From Lactobacillus sp. (lineage in GTDB: Bacteria > Bacillota > Bacilli > Lactobacillales > Lactobacillaceae), in NCBI GenBank assembly GCA_022484695.1, contig JAKVKU010000011.1:1-64000 (forward strand): a stretch of DNA of 64,000 bases, in the 5' to 3' direction. Below, in pieces: positions 62,641 to 64,000 of the stretch (positions are counted from its first letter, which is position 1; every line of letters starts with the position of its first letter). Under the pieces are notes generated by a model. That model worked only from the letters and a program-made list of their open reading frames with translations. It was not told where the DNA came from and ran no database searches. The translations under genes were made by a program, and so were the position numbers.

Positions 62641-63999
62641 ATGACAAAGTATTTTGGAACTGATGGCGTTCGTGGCATCGCCAATAAGGGTTTGAAACCA
62701 GAAATGGCCTTTAAATTGGGGCGCGCTGGTGGGTATGTGTTGACCCAGCACAATGCGGACAAAAATAAACAACCCCGGGTATTAGTTGCAACGGATACGC
62801 GGATTTCTGGACCGATGTTAAAAGACGCGTTGATCTCTGGCTTATTGTCAGTGGGAATCGAAGTATTAGATTTAGGCGTGATCACCACACCGGCTGTGGC
62901 CTATTTAATTCGGGTCCAAGATGCCGATGCTGGGATCATGATTTCTGCTTCCCATAATCCGGCTGAAGATAACGGCATCAAATTCTTTGGATCCGATGGC
63001 TACAAGCTATCCGATGAAACTGAAGAAGAAATTGAAGCCTATATCGATGCCCCTACCGATGACCTACCCCGGCCTTCAGCTGATGGGTTAGGGACCGTTG
63101 AGGATTATCCGGAGGGTTCTTTAAAATACTTACAATTTTTAGCCCAGACTTTACCAGATGATTTATCCGGTTTAAATATTGTCTTAGATGCGGCTAATGG
63201 ATCGACATCTAACTTAGTCAGTCGTTTATTTGCTGATGTGGAAACGGATTTCACCACCATTGCCACCAAACCAGATGGGTTAAATATCAATAAAAATGTT
63301 GGATCGACGCATCCCCAAGAATTAGCTAAAACTGTTGTCGAACAAAATGCTGATGCCGGCCTGGCTTTTGATGGCGATGGGGATCGCTGCATTGCCGTTG
63401 ATGAATTAGGCAATATTGTCGATGGGGATAAGATCATGTTTATCCTGGGCAAGTATTTCAGCGCCAAGGGTCGGTTAAAACAAGAAACCATCGTTACCAC
63501 CGTTATGAGTAATATCGGTTTATATAAAGCCATGGCAGCCAACAACCTGAAGTCCGTGCAAACGGCTGTGGGTGACCGTTATGTGGTGGAAGAAATGCGC
63601 AAAAATGGCTACAACCTTGGTGGGGAACAATCTGGTCATATTATTTTATTTGACTATCATAATACTGGGGATGGCATGTTGACTGGTTTACAGTTATTAA
63701 ATGTCATGAAAGTCACCGGCAAAAAGCTATCTGAATTGGCTGGGGAAGTGCATACTTATCCCCAAAAGTTGGTCAATATCAAAGTCCGCGATAAGAAGAA
63801 CTGGCAAAATTATCCAGAAATCACCGCGGCTATTGATACGGTTGAAAAAGAAATGGCTGGGGATGGCCGTATCTTAGTTCGGCCAAGCGGCACTGAACCC
63901 TTATTACGGGTAATGGGTGAAGCGGCTACTGAAGAAAAAGTTAACAATTACGTGGATCGCATCGCCGACGTTGTTCGCAATGCCATGGGTGAAGCTTAA
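62641..63999 (+). CDS. glmM: Phosphoglucosamine mutase
   Basis: 452 aa from ATG 62641 (GAGAGGT upstream; the frame from 62626 covers that site). Converts glucosamine-6-P to glucosamine-1-P for UDP-GlcNAc. N-terminal [13 protein letters not shown], active-site phosphoserine in [18 protein letters not shown], metal-binding [13 protein letters not shown], sugar-binding GGEQSGHI and [12 protein letters not shown]. GlmM homologues can bind and inhibit CdaA. Complete, ending one base before the window edge. Confidence 0.97.
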   Translation: MTKYFGTDGVRGIANKGLKPEMAFKLGRAGGYVLTQHNADKNKQPRVLVATDTRISGPMLKDALISGLLSVGIEVLDLGVITTPAVAYLIRVQDADAGIMISASHNPAEDNGIKFFGSDGYKLSDETEEEIEAYIDAPTDDLPRPSADGLGTVEDYPEGSLKYLQFLAQTLPDDLSGLNIVLDAANGSTSNLVSRLFADVETDFTTIATKPDGLNINKNVGSTHPQELAKTVVEQNADAGLAFDGDGDRCIAVDELGNIVDGDKIMFILGKYFSAKGRLKQETIVTTVMSNIGLYKAMAANNLKSVQTAVGDRYVVEEMRKNGYNLGGEQSGHIILFDYHNTGDGMLTGLQLLNVMKVTGKKLSELAGEVHTYPQKLVNIKVRDKKNWQNYPEITAAIDTVEKEMAGDGRILVRPSGTEPLLRVMGEAATEEKVNNYVDRIADVVRNAMGEA

Positions 64000-64000
64000 A

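Overview
The window is Gram-positive, low-to-medium GC DNA from a lactic acid bacterium, most likely family Lactobacillaceae. The evidence is the chromosomal gene set and order (cggR-gapA-pgk-tpiA-eno; est-rnr-smpB; murB ahead of potABCD, cdaA-cdaR-glmM), strong AGGAGG ribosome binding sites, many TTG starts, and a Lactobacillus-type siphophage. Genus cannot be fixed from the sequence alone. | Positions 1 to about 27,200 are the right-hand part of a tailed (siphovirus) prophage. It runs from a primase-helicase cut by the left edge through a VRR-NUC nuclease, an SNF2-like helicase and an ArpU/RinA-like late regulator. A HicA/HicB toxin-antitoxin pair follows on the opposite strand, then HNH endonuclease, terminase small and large subunits, portal, prohead protease, HK97-fold capsid, a collagen-like head fibre, head-tail joining proteins, major tail protein, frameshifted tail chaperones, tape measure, distal tail protein, tail endopeptidase, a long modular collagen-like baseplate/fibre protein, holin candidates and endolysin. 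It ends at a terminator, three integrase-arm-like repeats and a tRNA-Arg(CCG) gene whose 3' end faces the prophage, the likely attachment site. Integrase and lysogeny genes must lie left of the window. Small coding features that are easily overlooked are the 59-aa ORF at 21253-21432, the -1 frameshift product of the tail chaperone (to 15186), and a candidate -1 frameshift extension of the capsid protein (to 11805). | Positions 27,209-64,000 are chromosome. In order: a membrane glycerophosphodiester phosphodiesterase; the CggR-controlled lower glycolysis cluster (gapA, pgk, tpiA, eno); a minus-strand trio of a free-standing lipoyl domain, lipA and lplA; Ktr-type potassium uptake (ktrB-ktrA) divergent from a ClC chloride transporter with an RCK_C-like tail; secG, esterase, rnr and smpB; a TetR-type regulator followed by a highly structured intergenic element; a YxjI-like protein and a Cof phosphatase; ung; pta with a likely CcpA (cre) site; tsaE and a GNAT gene; a DEDDh exonuclease and exoA; murB; a CPA1 Na+/H+ antiporter; a quinone oxidoreductase divergent from potABCD; a DUF1361 membrane protein; and cdaA-cdaR-glmM (c-di-AMP synthesis, its regulator and cell-wall precursor synthesis). 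| The genes link up as glycolysis to acetyl phosphate, ion homeostasis plausibly under c-di-AMP control, and wall precursor supply (murB, glmM). The features most worth a second look are the capsid frameshift cassette, two short-repeat arrays in the phage (AAAAAAGTGGGACA and a 16-18 bp GGGGTACC array), the lipA-lplA-lipoyl-domain trio, and the structured element after the TetR gene.
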